In this document: in pieces, positions 23,396 through 32,710 of the stretch
Position numbering within the stretch: position 1 is the first letter of the stretch
Layout of the letters: the number at the start of each line of letters is the position of its first letter
DNA from: Sulfuricella sp. T08
GTDB taxonomy: Bacteria > Pseudomonadota > Gammaproteobacteria > Burkholderiales > Sulfuricellaceae
Length of the DNA: 64,000 bases
Assembly: GCF_000971475.1 (NCBI RefSeq)
Contig: NZ_DF967524.1
Coordinates: 1 to 64,000 of the forward strand
Direction of reading: 5' to 3'
The notes under the pieces: generated by a model
Seen by the model: the letters and a program-made list of their open reading frames with translations, nothing else
Database searches by the model: none
What the model was told of the DNA's origin: nothing
Program-made: the position numbers and the translations under genes

Positions 23396-25816
23396 TCAGG
23401 TTCTGGAAAACCCCCTGAAGGCGGCAGAGGCCAAGCTGTACATCAGGACGGCCAGCAGGATCACCACGGCAAAGCCAAGGTGAATAGCCAGCAGGGTGGC
23501 AAGCACAGCGCCCACCACGGAGGCGAAGCCGTTGATGGCCCAGGCCCAGGGGATGCTGTCCTGGGCCGTCCGGGACAGGCGCGTCATGCCGGTGGGAAAG
23601 GGGATGCCCATGCATACCGCCAGGGGCGCGATGAGGCCGACCGAGATCGCGATTTTCGCCGCATCGGGCAAGTGGATCAGGGCCTGGAACAAGGCTGGCA
23701 GGATGGCGAGATAGAGCATAGCCACCGCAGCTATGATCAGCACCGCCCGGTGGACCCACCCTCCCTTCTCCCCGACCCCTTGCCGGCGTCCGGACAGCCA
23801 GCTTCCCAGCGCCGCAAACATCAGGAACGCGCACAACACGACCGCCACAGCGTAAAGGGGGTGCGACAGAAACAGTATGAATTTCTGGATGAAGGCGATT
23901 TCCATGAACATGAAGGCCAGGCCAATGGCTAGAAAGTACACGGCTGCCGGCCAAGGCGGCAAGGTGCGCCGGCAGCGGGATAGCGCCAGTGGCGCCAGGA
24001 TCAGCAGCACACTGGCCCCTACGGCTTGGGCCAGCGTGGCCACCAGCAGCGGATAGCTCCAGTCGAGAAGCGGCATGCCACCTTGCCCGCGCAGAGAGAA
24101 TAATTCTGCTGCCGCGCTCCATTTGAAGAAACGGAAAAAATACGGCCTGTCATCGGTCGCGGGCTCGATGTAGAACTTGTAGCGCGCGATGAAATCCTCG
24201 CTTCCGGGGCCCAGCAACGCCATGGCTCCCTCGAATAGCTCGGGCCGCTCCAGCAGGTTGTAGCGGTTGGCCTCGTCCGCGCGCATCCCCGGGTAATAGG
24301 CCAGGTCGAAGGAGCGTGTGCGGCTGAAGGCCTTGATTGCGGCGATTTCCGTCGCCGTGAAGTCGCTGTTCTTCACCAGCAGTGTGACGGTTTTCCAGCC
24401 CCGGATCATGGCCAGCCTTGCTCCCGGATTAGCGACGCCGGACTGCTCCAGGGCGCGCACCGCCGTGGCAAACAGCTTCAGCGAATCGCGCGGCGGCAGG
24501 CTGAGCCAGCGCGTGACGGCCAGCATGCCGCCGCGATTCAGGCTGCCCAGGTAGCTTTGGAACGCCTCCACGGTGTAGAGATAGCTTTCGCTCAGGCCAT
24601 ACAGGCCGGCCGAGGCGGTGCCGAAGGAATCCAGCAGCGCCACCTGGATCAGGTCATAGCGCTCACGGCTGGTGTTGACGAAAGCCCGCGCCTCGGCTGC
24701 GTGCACATGCACGTCGGGGCGGCTGTAAAGACCGCCGGCAAAGTCATGAAAACGCTTCTGGACCAGGGCTATCATATTCGGGTCCAGCTCCACCGCATCA
24801 ATAGCCGTTGCGCCATGGTAAAGGGATTGCAGCACGTCGTTGCCGGTTCCGGCGCCTAGGACCAGGACCCGTGGCCGTTCCAACACATGGAAAGGCAGTG
24901 CCGAGGTCAGGTCGCCAAGATAGGACAGGGGCGCGAGCTGCCCATCGAAGCGCGTCAGGGCCACCGGGCCGTCCCCGTCCACGAACACGCCTAGTTGGGG
25001 CGGTGGTTCGCTGGTGGCGTTGAGACTCATTCCCGGCGCATGGCGGAAGGGAATTCGCGCGCTTTCGACCACCGTGATTTTTCCCAGGGGGCTGGAACGC
25101 TCCTCCGCCACGCGCATCCCGACGATATTCAAGGTTTGGCTCAGGTCCTTGTAGACAGAGGGATGAACCTGCAGCCAGGCGGCAGGCAACGCCAGCGCAG
25201 CCAGCACGACAAGTCCAAGGAACGCTTCCAGCAGCCATCTGGGCTGCATCTCCAGTTCGATGACGGCAACGGAGGCTGCCAGCAAAGCCAGGGCAGCGAG
25301 CGCGCTCAGCACCTGGTGGAGCGGCAACAGGAACAACAAGCCGATTGCCCCCAGGCTGCCGATGCCGGCACCGAGGATATCGAAGGCATAGATTCGCCCT
25401 GCCTCCTTGCCGAAGCGCGACAACACCAGGCCGATGCCCAGCCCTCCGCAGAAAAAAGGCAGCATCATGAGAAGATAAACGGCGAATAGCTTGGGGAGCT
25501 GAGTCTTGTCCCACAGCAGTTCGAGGGGATTGAAGGGTACCTGTTGCGCCAGCAGGAATGTCGCAGGCATCAGGATGGCCAGACCCAGAGCAGCAGTCAG
25601 GTATACCCTGGCAAAGCGGGGTTCAAGCTTCTCCTTCAGCAAGGTCAGGGCCGTGCCGCTTGCGCCGTAACCCAGCAAGGCTGCGCTGATGATCATGTAG
25701 GCGAAATGGTGCCACAGCACGATGCTGAACAGGCGCGTCAGCAATACTTCGTAGGCCAGGACAGAGGCGGAGAGAAGGGCGATGGCGAAAACGGGAGGAC
25801 GCGTGGCTGTAGCCAT
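23396..25816 (-). CDS. Membrane-embedded spermidine-synthase-like protein
   Basis: The product has 806 residues. The N-terminal third is multi-spanning (FAIALLSASVLAYEVLLTRL and on, about eight segments); the middle has a soluble methyltransferase-fold domain with VLVLGAGTGNDVLQSLYHGA and AVELDPNM; the C-terminal part is again membrane. This is the architecture of fused transporter/spermidine-synthase-like proteins; the true reaction is unproven and may not be polyamine synthesis. The ATG at 25816 is ten bases after the pcm stop, so the two are likely an operon. An in-frame start at 25852 would overlap pcm. Confidence 0.75.
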   Translation of the reverse strand: MATATRPPVFAIALLSASVLAYEVLLTRLFSIVLWHHFAYMIISAALLGYGASGTALTLLKEKLEPRFARVYLTAALGLAILMPATFLLAQQVPFNPLELLWDKTQLPKLFAVYLLMMLPFFCGGLGIGLVLSRFGKEAGRIYAFDILGAGIGSLGAIGLLFLLPLHQVLSALAALALLAASVAVIELEMQPRWLLEAFLGLVVLAALALPAAWLQVHPSVYKDLSQTLNIVGMRVAEERSSPLGKITVVESARIPFRHAPGMSLNATSEPPPQLGVFVDGDGPVALTRFDGQLAPLSYLGDLTSALPFHVLERPRVLVLGAGTGNDVLQSLYHGATAIDAVELDPNMIALVQKRFHDFAGGLYSRPDVHVHAAEARAFVNTSRERYDLIQVALLDSFGTASAGLYGLSESYLYTVEAFQSYLGSLNRGGMLAVTRWLSLPPRDSLKLFATAVRALEQSGVANPGARLAMIRGWKTVTLLVKNSDFTATEIAAIKAFSRTRSFDLAYYPGMRADEANRYNLLERPELFEGAMALLGPGSEDFIARYKFYIEPATDDRPYFFRFFKWSAAAELFSLRGQGGMPLLDWSYPLLVATLAQAVGASVLLILAPLALSRCRRTLPPWPAAVYFLAIGLAFMFMEIAFIQKFILFLSHPLYAVAVVLCAFLMFAALGSWLSGRRQGVGEKGGWVHRAVLIIAAVAMLYLAILPALFQALIHLPDAAKIAISVGLIAPLAVCMGIPFPTGMTRLSRTAQDSIPWAWAINGFASVVGAVLATLLAIHLGFAVVILLAVLMYSLASAAFRGFSRT

Positions 25817-25826
25817 GGCTGATAGC

Positions 25827-26552
25827 TCAGTGCCCACCCGTGAGGGGAACAAAGCGTACCGGCAAAATCTGGCGGCTGGTCACCGTGCCGTCAACCTGTT
25901 TCTCCAGCAGCATCAAATACTGGGTCAGGAAATGGGTGCCGAGGGGGATCACCATGCGTCCGCCCGGTTTGAGCTGCTTGATGAGGGGCGGCGGAACATG
26001 GCTGGCGGCGGCTGTCACCATGATGGCGTCGAAGGGGGCGGCTTCCGGCCATCCGTAGTAGCCGTCGCCCACCCTGGTTTCCACGTTGCCGTAGCCCATG
26101 GATTTCAGGCGCCGGGCTGCCTCTTTACCCAGAGGTTCGATGATTTCGATGCTGTAAACCGCTTTGGCTGTTTTTGCCAGAATGGCAGCCTGATAGCCAG
26201 AGCCTGTGCCGATCTCAAGCACCCTGTCGCCTTCCTTGAGATTCATGAGATCGGTCATCAACGCCACGATGAAGGGTTGTGAAATTGTCTGCCCATAGCC
26301 GATGGGAAGTGGACGGTTGAGATAGGCATAGGAGGCCAGTTCCGCAGGAACGAAACGATGGCGCTCCACTTTTTTCATCGCCGCCACGACATTCGGGTTG
26401 AGGGTGGCACGGCCGCTGTAGGATGAAGTAAAAGCCGCATCGGCGGCCACTTCTTCGACCATTTTATGGCGTGCCGTCTCGAATGCATCCCCCTGTGCAG
26501 GGAGCGCGAAGCACAGGCAAGCGAATGCAAGTAATGTGGAGTGACGCTTCAT
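25827..26552 (-). CDS. pcm: Protein-L-isoaspartate O-methyltransferase with a signal peptide
   Basis: The product has 241 residues. A signal peptide (KRHSTLLAFACLCFALPAQG) precedes the enzyme, so it acts in the periplasm, unlike the classic cytoplasmic Pcm. The SAM-binding motif VLEIGTGSGYQAAILA, the IGYGQTISQPFIVALMTDL region and the late GGRMVIPLG are complete. It repairs isoaspartyl residues in aged proteins by carboxyl methylation. It precedes the membrane methyltransferase-fold gene. Confidence 0.9.
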   Translation of the reverse strand: MKRHSTLLAFACLCFALPAQGDAFETARHKMVEEVAADAAFTSSYSGRATLNPNVVAAMKKVERHRFVPAELASYAYLNRPLPIGYGQTISQPFIVALMTDLMNLKEGDRVLEIGTGSGYQAAILAKTAKAVYSIEIIEPLGKEAARRLKSMGYGNVETRVGDGYYGWPEAAPFDAIMVTAAASHVPPPLIKQLKPGGRMVIPLGTHFLTQYLMLLEKQVDGTVTSRQILPVRFVPLTGGH

Positions 26553-26699
26553 GATATGGGCTTCAACGTGACATGATCAACTCGCAAACATCGTCGAATT
26601 TCGATGGCGTAAAAATCACAGGGCACGCCGCCTGAAGGAAATAGCGTATCTATCATCTATCATTTAATAGCATAGAATGAATTTAAGGGGATACATGCA

Positions 26700-27812
26700 A
26701 TGGATGACCTATTTCGCTTTGCGGACGAGTTGGGTCCGGCAAAAATCATCCACATCCATGAACCCTCGATCGGATTGAGAGCGGTATTGGTGGTGGACAA
26801 CGTGGCCGCCGGGCCGTCCATCGGCGGGGTGCGCATGGCGCCCGACGTGAGCACGGAAGAGTGCTTTCGCCTCGCCCGCGCCATGACCCTGAAAAATGCT
26901 GCTGCCGGCCTGTCTCACGGCGGCGGCAAGGCGGTGCTCTACGGGGATCCGAAAATGCCCAGGGCGGACAAGGAGCGCCTGGTCAGGGGATTGGCCTGCG
27001 CTCTGCGGGATGTCCACGAATACATCTTCGGCCCCGACATGGGCACCGACGAGGAGTGCATGGCCTGGGTCAAGGACGAGATCGGCCGTTCGGTGGGTCT
27101 GCCTTGCGAGTTGGGCGGCATCCCCCTGGACAAGATCGGTGCCACCGGTTGGGGCATCAGCCATGTGGCTGATGTGGCCCTGCGCTATTGCGATTTTCCC
27201 CTGGCCGGGGCGCGCGTCGTCATTCAGGGCTTCGGTGCGGTGGGCAAGCATGCCGCCCGATTCCTGGCGGCAAAAGGCGCAATCCTCGTGGCCGCGGCGG
27301 ATTCCCGCGGCACCCTCTACGACCCTGGTGGCCTGGATGTCGCGCTGCTGAGTGAACTGAAAGATACCGGCAAGAGCGTTATCGATTTCCCTACGGGCGA
27401 AAAACTCGACCGCGACGCGGTGATCGATATCGACTGCGACATCTGGATTCCCGCAGCCCGGCCGGACGTGATTCACGAGGACAATGTCAGCCGGCTCAAA
27501 ACCCGGCTGGTGATCCAGGGCGCGAATATCCCTTTCACCCAGGGCGCAGAAAAGGCGCTTCATGCGCGTGGCGTGTTGTGCGTGCCGGATTTTATCGCCA
27601 ATGCCGGCGGCGTGATCTGTGCCGCGATGGAATACCAGGGCGCCAGCCAGGCCGCAGCCTTCGAAACCATCGCGGAGAAGCTGCGGCAGAATAGCGAGGA
27701 AGTGCTGGAGAGGGTGTCGAAGAATGGCATGCTCCCGCGCGATGCGGCCATGGCGCTGGCCGTTGCCAGGGTCAGGAAAGCGATGGGTTACCGGCGCTGG
27801 GGGATTTTTTAA
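26700..27812 (+). CDS. Glu/Leu/Phe/Val dehydrogenase family enzyme
   Basis: The product has 370 residues, the length of leucine/valine/phenylalanine dehydrogenases (glutamate dehydrogenase is longer). SIGGVRM, KNAAAGLSHGGGKAVLYGDP (catalytic Lys in the GGGK segment), GPDMGTDE and VVIQGFGAVGKHAARFLA (NAD-binding) are present. It interconverts an amino acid and its 2-oxoacid with NAD(P). It stands 33 bases upstream of the oxoacid:ferredoxin oxidoreductase genes, so a branched-chain or aromatic substrate feeding that enzyme is likely. AAGGGG precedes the start. Confidence 0.88.
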   Translation: MDDLFRFADELGPAKIIHIHEPSIGLRAVLVVDNVAAGPSIGGVRMAPDVSTEECFRLARAMTLKNAAAGLSHGGGKAVLYGDPKMPRADKERLVRGLACALRDVHEYIFGPDMGTDEECMAWVKDEIGRSVGLPCELGGIPLDKIGATGWGISHVADVALRYCDFPLAGARVVIQGFGAVGKHAARFLAAKGAILVAAADSRGTLYDPGGLDVALLSELKDTGKSVIDFPTGEKLDRDAVIDIDCDIWIPAARPDVIHEDNVSRLKTRLVIQGANIPFTQGAEKALHARGVLCVPDFIANAGGVICAAMEYQGASQAAAFETIAEKLRQNSEEVLERVSKNGMLPRDAAMALAVARVRKAMGYRRWGIF

Positions 27813-27845
27813 TTCCCGTGTAGCTCGGATCAAGGAAGGACGCGG

Positions 27846-28757
27846 ATGTATCGGATACGCTTCCATGGACGTGGCGGTCAGGGCATGAAGACTGCGAGCC
27901 GCATACTCGGATCGGCCTTCTTCCAGCAGGGCTACGAGGTGCAGGACGCGCCGCGCTATGGTGCGGAACGGCGCGGCGCGCCGGTCTTCGCTTACGTGCG
28001 AGCCGCGCGGCGGACCATCCAGGAACGCGGCATCATTCTCGAGCCCGATCTCGTCATCGTGGCGGACGACAGCCTGGTACCCATGCCGGCGGCAGGTGTC
28101 TTGCAGGGGGTCACCCCGCGCACCGTTCTCCTCATCAGCAGCGGCGAAACGCCGGAGACCTGGCGGCACCGGCTGAATATCGCCGGGCCTCTCCTGACCT
28201 TACAGGCGGAAGCTGCCGCGGGGGCCGAACAGCATTTTGTCGGCACTGCCCTGGCCGGGGCGGCGGCGCGGCTGGTGGGCGTGATTACTCTCTTGGCGCT
28301 GGAGCAGGCGGTGCAACTGGAATTGGCCGGACTGGGCGGGGAAACACTCTCCAGTAATCTGGACCAGGCCCTGGCAGCCTATGAACTGATGGCGCCCCAG
28401 GCCGGACTGGTGAGTGAAGGCGAAGCGCTTGCGGCGGCCGCCTACCAGCGCCCAGACTGGGTGGAACTGCCGCTGGACGAGGCGGATGCGGCCGCTGCGG
28501 CGATCCATGCCGGAGCCACCAGCGTCGAGGTGCGCACCGGCCTGTGGCGCACCCTGCGCCCGGTGATCGACTACCAGCGCTGCAACCGCTGCTGGTGGGT
28601 ATGCAGCGAATTCTGCCCGGACAGCGCGATCCGGGTCAACGCCGAACATTTTCCCGAGATCGACTACGACCATTGCAAGGGTTGCCTGATCTGCGTGGCT
28701 CAATGTCCTGCCCACGCCATTTCCGCGATTCCGGAATCCAGTGAGGCCCAGCCATGA
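27846..28757 (+). CDS. 2-oxoacid:ferredoxin oxidoreductase, gamma subunit fused to a 2[4Fe-4S] ferredoxin domain
   Basis: The product has 303 residues. Residues 1-185 are the gamma domain (RIRFHGRGGQGMKTASRIL, then ERRGAPVFAYVR). Residues 246-287 hold two cluster motifs: C246-x2-C249-x3-C253-x3-C257-P and C277-x2-C280-x2-C283-x3-C287-P. The first has x3 in the second gap where x2 is usual. In many organisms these are separate gamma and delta subunits. The gene overlaps the alpha gene by four bases. The fused protein passes electrons from the TPP enzyme to ferredoxin. Confidence 0.9.
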   Translation: MYRIRFHGRGGQGMKTASRILGSAFFQQGYEVQDAPRYGAERRGAPVFAYVRAARRTIQERGIILEPDLVIVADDSLVPMPAAGVLQGVTPRTVLLISSGETPETWRHRLNIAGPLLTLQAEAAAGAEQHFVGTALAGAAARLVGVITLLALEQAVQLELAGLGGETLSSNLDQALAAYELMAPQAGLVSEGEALAAAAYQRPDWVELPLDEADAAAAAIHAGATSVEVRTGLWRTLRPVIDYQRCNRCWWVCSEFCPDSAIRVNAEHFPEIDYDHCKGCLICVAQCPAHAISAIPESSEAQP

Positions 28758-29995
28758 CGCGCACTCTGATCACCGGAAATGCCGCCGCCGCCTGGGGCGC
28801 GCGCCTGGCAGGGGCGGAATATGTGCCGGCTTTCCCAATTACGCCCCAGACCGAAATCATCGAAACCCTCGCCGGCTGGATCGATGCCGGGGAGATGGAG
28901 TGCCGTCTGGTCACCCTGGAATCGGAACATTCCATGATCACGGCGGCGGGCGCAGCAGCCAGCACCGGGGTCAGGGTGTTCAGCGCCACCTCCAGCCAGG
29001 GGCTGCTCTACGGCATGGAGATGGTCTACGCCGTGCCGGGCTACCGCGCGCCTTTCGTGCTGGTGAACGTGTCCCGCGGCGTCCAGACCCCGGTGACCCT
29101 GGAGCCGGACCATAACGACGTGCTGGCTGCCCGCGACAGCGGCTTTCTGCAACTTCACTGCGCCACCTGTCAGGAAGTACTGGACAGCACCCTCATCGCC
29201 TACCGGCTGGCGGAAGACCATCGGGTACGGCTGCCGGCTCTGGTGAACCTGGACGGATTTTATCTTTCCTTTACCCGCGAACCGGTGGAGATCCCCGATC
29301 GGGCGGCGGTGGAGGGGTTCCTGCCGCCATACGATCCTGAAACCACCCGCTTCCATGCCGGCGAGCCGGTGAGCCAAGGCGTAGTGGTGCTGGGCGGGGC
29401 CTACTATTCCTATTTCCGCTACGAGCAGCACCTGGCGGCACAACGGGCGCTGGAAGTCTACGATGAGGTCGCCGCCGAGTTCGCGCAGCAGTTCGGCCGC
29501 AGCTACGATGCCGTGGAGACCTACCGCAGCGAAGACGCGGAAATCGTGTTCTTCATGATCGGCTCCTTTTCCACCAAGGCCAAGGATGCCGTGGACCGGC
29601 TACGGGAGGCGGGGCAGGCGGTCGGCCTGGTGCGCCCGCGCCTATTGCGCCCATACCCGGCGGAAGCGCTGCGCCGCGCGCTGGATGGCAAGAAAGGGGT
29701 GGCGGTGATCGACCAGAACCTTTCCATGGGCATGGGCGGCGTGCTGCATGGAGAGCTTGCTGGGGCGCTATACGGGCGGGCCGGCATGCCGTCGGTGCTC
29801 GCCAGCTTCATCGGCGGTCTGGGGGGGCGCGACATCGCGGCGGAAGAGTTCTACGAAATGGCCGCAGTGACCCGGAGGGCCTGCCGGGAAGGTAGCACGC
29901 CGCCGCCCCGTCTGCTTTACACCGCGGACGAACTGCGCCAGATGCGCAAACTGCAAGCGGTGGCCCACGCCGAGCGCATGGAGGGTAAACAATGA
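28754..29995 (+). CDS. 2-oxoacid:ferredoxin oxidoreductase, alpha subunit
   Basis: The product has 413 residues. It begins ITGNAAAAWGARLAGAEYVP and continues with AFPITPQTEIIETLA, the pyrimidine-domain signature of PorA/VorA-type subunits; the second half (EIVFFMIGSFSTKAKDAVDRL, then RPRLLRPYP) is the transketolase C-terminal-like domain. With beta and gamma/delta it oxidatively decarboxylates 2-oxoacids to acyl-CoA, reducing ferredoxin, and can run in reverse. Start overlaps gamma-delta, end overlaps beta, both by four bases (ATGA). Confidence 0.92.
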   Translation: MTRTLITGNAAAAWGARLAGAEYVPAFPITPQTEIIETLAGWIDAGEMECRLVTLESEHSMITAAGAAASTGVRVFSATSSQGLLYGMEMVYAVPGYRAPFVLVNVSRGVQTPVTLEPDHNDVLAARDSGFLQLHCATCQEVLDSTLIAYRLAEDHRVRLPALVNLDGFYLSFTREPVEIPDRAAVEGFLPPYDPETTRFHAGEPVSQGVVVLGGAYYSYFRYEQHLAAQRALEVYDEVAAEFAQQFGRSYDAVETYRSEDAEIVFFMIGSFSTKAKDAVDRLREAGQAVGLVRPRLLRPYPAEALRRALDGKKGVAVIDQNLSMGMGGVLHGELAGALYGRAGMPSVLASFIGGLGGRDIAAEEFYEMAAVTRRACREGSTPPPRLLYTADELRQMRKLQAVAHAERMEGKQ

Positions 29996-30927
29996 GCGAT
30001 GAAACGATCACTTTATACAAGCACATGAAGGACCTGCCTTCCAACCGTCTGCTGGGGACGGGCACGCCGATGTGCGCCGGCTGCGGCGGCTTGCTGGCGA
30101 TCCACCAGGCCTACGACATCTTGGGGGAGAAGACCGTGTTCGTGAATGCGGCGGGCTGCATGACCCTGCTCGCGGTTTATCCCTACACCCCGTTTCGCGG
30201 CTCCTGGCTGTATACCTCCATGGCGTCCGCACCTGCCGGGGCGCAGGGGGTGCGCGATGCTCTCGACATTCAGCTTGCCCGAGGGCGGATCAAACCCGAG
30301 GAGGACTTGCAGGTGGTGGTGCTGACGGGAGACGGGGCTGCCTACGGCATGGGGATGTCGTCCACCTCAAGCGCCATCGAGCACGGGCTGGATTTCATTT
30401 ACCTGTGTTACGACAACGAGGGCTATGCCAACACCGGCCAGCAGTCTTCGCCCGCCACTCCTCACGGGGCGAGAACCTCCACCAGCACCGGCCCACAGGG
30501 TTTCGGCGGCCACAAGAAGGATCTCTTCGCCATCTGGGCGGCCCACCGCCCGGCCTACGTCGCTACGGTGATCGCTACGGAGCCTGTCGATCTCGCCCGC
30601 AAGATCGAGAAGGCGAAAGGCCTCAAGGGGTCGCGCCTCATCATCGCCCTTTCCCCGTGCCCCACGGGCTGGGATTTCGACCCCCGGGAAACGGTGGAAA
30701 TCGGGCGCCTGGCGGTCAAAACCGGGATGTGGCCGCTGAAGGAATACGAGAACGGCAAGGTGACCCACACCAGGGTGCCACCGAAGCGTGCGCCGGTGGA
30801 AGAATATCTCGAGAAGCAGGGGCGCTTCGCCCACTTGTTCCATCCCCGGCGCAACGAGGCGATGCTGGCCGAAATCCAGGCCAGGGTGGACGACTATTGG
30901 GCAGGGGTGGAGGCGGACCATGGCTAA
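29992..30927 (+). CDS. 2-oxoacid:ferredoxin oxidoreductase, beta subunit
   Basis: The product has 311 residues. TPMCAGCGGLLAIHQ near the N-terminus carries the cluster-binding Cys pair; the TPP motif is VVVLTGDGAAYGMGMSS with the following YDNEGYANTG. It completes the enzyme. Specificity (pyruvate, branched-chain or arylpyruvate) cannot be fixed by eye; the dehydrogenase and ligase neighbours favour branched-chain or aromatic oxoacids. It overlaps the AMP-ligase gene by eight bases. Confidence 0.92.
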   Translation: MSDETITLYKHMKDLPSNRLLGTGTPMCAGCGGLLAIHQAYDILGEKTVFVNAAGCMTLLAVYPYTPFRGSWLYTSMASAPAGAQGVRDALDIQLARGRIKPEEDLQVVVLTGDGAAYGMGMSSTSSAIEHGLDFIYLCYDNEGYANTGQQSSPATPHGARTSTSTGPQGFGGHKKDLFAIWAAHRPAYVATVIATEPVDLARKIEKAKGLKGSRLIIALSPCPTGWDFDPRETVEIGRLAVKTGMWPLKEYENGKVTHTRVPPKRAPVEEYLEKQGRFAHLFHPRRNEAMLAEIQARVDDYWAGVEADHG

Positions 30928-32629
30928 AAGCTATTGCCACCGGGGCGGTGCGATTCCCTTGCTGGGCGCGACTATCCCCGGGCATTTCGCGGATGTGGCG
31001 CAGCGCTTCGCGGAACGGGAGGCGCTAGTCTCCCTGCCCCAAGGCCGGCGTCTCACTTACGCCAGCCTGAGTCAGGCAGTGGACCGGCTGGCGTGCGGCT
31101 TGCTCGGCCTGGATTTCGGCAAAGGGGATCGTATCGGCATTTGGGCCACCAACAACATCGAGTGGCTGCTGCTGCAAATGGCGACCGCCCGCATCGGCGC
31201 CATCCTGGTGAATATCAATCCCGCCTATCGGGTGCGGGAACTGGCCTATGCCCTGAAGCGCTCCGAAGTGCAGGGCCTGTTCGTGATCCCCTCGTTTCGC
31301 AGCAGCGACTATGTGGCCATGCTTCTGGAACTGATACCGGAGCTCGACCGGGAAGCCGGAGCAGGCTTGGAATGCGCCGAATTTCCCCAGCTGCGGCGCG
31401 TGGTGCTATACGATCCGGCCCGTCCCGGCGACACCGCGCGCCCCCATGCCGGATTCACCGTCTGGCAGGAAGTATTGGCGGCGGCCTACGGCATACTGCC
31501 GGAAAGTCTGGACGAAATCGGCGCATCCCTGGATATCGACGACCCCATCAATATCCAGTACACCTCCGGCACCACCGGCTTTCCCAAGGCGGTGGTGCTC
31601 ACCCACCACAATATCCTCAACAATGCTTATTTTGCCGCCCAGGCCATGCATTTCACTGAGGCCGACCGTCTCTGCGTCCCGGTCCCGTTCTATCACTGCT
31701 TCGGCATGGTGCTGGCGAATCTGCTGTGCCTGTCCGTCGGCGCCTGCGAGGTGATCCCCAGCGATCATTTCGATCCGCTGGCGGCACTGCAGGCGGTCGA
31801 GCAGGAGCGCTGCACTGCCATACACGGCGTGCCCACGATGTTCATCGCCGAACTGGAGCATCCCCGCTTCGGGGAATTCGATCTCACCAGTCTGCGCACC
31901 GGCATCATGGCCGGCGCGCCGTGTCCGCCGCCCCTGATGAGGCGGGTGATCGGGGAAATGCATTGTTCCGAGATCCTCATCGGCTACGGCGAAACCGAAG
32001 CGTCCCCTTTAACCCACCTGACTTCCCGCGACGACAGCTTCGAACACCGCATCGAGACTGTGGGCACTAATCTCCCCCACCAGGAGGTGAAGGTGGTTCA
32101 CCTGGATAGTGGCAGCACTGTGCCGACGGGTGAAGTGGGGGAAATCTGTTTTCGCGGTCACCACGTCATGAAAGGCTATTACGGCGACGCGGAAGCCACC
32201 CGCAAAACCATCGACGCCAACGGCTGGCTGCACTCGGGCGACCTCGGCACCATGGACGCCGACGGCTACATGCGCATCACCGGGCGGCTCAAGGAGATGA
32301 TCATCCGCGGCGGCGAGAACATCTATCCGCGCGAGATCGAGGACTTCATTTTCACCCATCCCAAGGTGGCCCAGGTGGCGGTGTTCGGCATTCCGGACGA
32401 GTTCTACGGCGAGGAAGTCATGGCCTGGATCCAGTTGCGGGCCGGCCAGAGCGCCAGCGAGGAGGAGATGCGGGAATTCTGCCGCGGCAACATCGCCCAC
32501 TTCAAGATTCCCCGCTGGATCTGGTTCGTGGAGGAATTTCCCACCACCGTCACCGGCAAGCTGCAGAAATTCCGCATGCGCGAGATCGCCCTGGAGAAAA
32601 TGGGCCAGGGTCTGACAGGTCATGCTTAG
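30920..32629 (+). CDS. AMP-forming acyl-CoA synthetase
   Basis: The product has 569 residues. The AMP-binding motif YTSGTTGFPKAVVL, GYGETEASP, the hinge GDLGTMDADGYMRITGRLKE and the C-terminal lysine motif VTGKLQK are all present. It activates a carboxylic acid with ATP and CoA. Its start lies inside the end of the beta-subunit gene, so it belongs to the same transcript and probably feeds acyl-CoA to the reductive direction of the oxidoreductase or handles its product. Short or branched acids are plausible; long-chain specificity is possible. Confidence 0.9.
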   Translation: MAKSYCHRGGAIPLLGATIPGHFADVAQRFAEREALVSLPQGRRLTYASLSQAVDRLACGLLGLDFGKGDRIGIWATNNIEWLLLQMATARIGAILVNINPAYRVRELAYALKRSEVQGLFVIPSFRSSDYVAMLLELIPELDREAGAGLECAEFPQLRRVVLYDPARPGDTARPHAGFTVWQEVLAAAYGILPESLDEIGASLDIDDPINIQYTSGTTGFPKAVVLTHHNILNNAYFAAQAMHFTEADRLCVPVPFYHCFGMVLANLLCLSVGACEVIPSDHFDPLAALQAVEQERCTAIHGVPTMFIAELEHPRFGEFDLTSLRTGIMAGAPCPPPLMRRVIGEMHCSEILIGYGETEASPLTHLTSRDDSFEHRIETVGTNLPHQEVKVVHLDSGSTVPTGEVGEICFRGHHVMKGYYGDAEATRKTIDANGWLHSGDLGTMDADGYMRITGRLKEMIIRGGENIYPREIEDFIFTHPKVAQVAVFGIPDEFYGEEVMAWIQLRAGQSASEEEMREFCRGNIAHFKIPRWIWFVEEFPTTVTGKLQKFRMREIALEKMGQGLTGHA

Positions 32630-32710
32630 GCGATGCCGGAAACAGGCCTGACGATTTCATGGCTCGGTATGGAAGCCATAACCAATTGAATAATTACCGG
32701 GAGGTATGTG

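Noticed and set aside
26709-28169. 486-codon minus-strand open frame
   Set aside because: It runs opposite to the dehydrogenase and the ferredoxin oxidoreductase gene, both with solid motifs.
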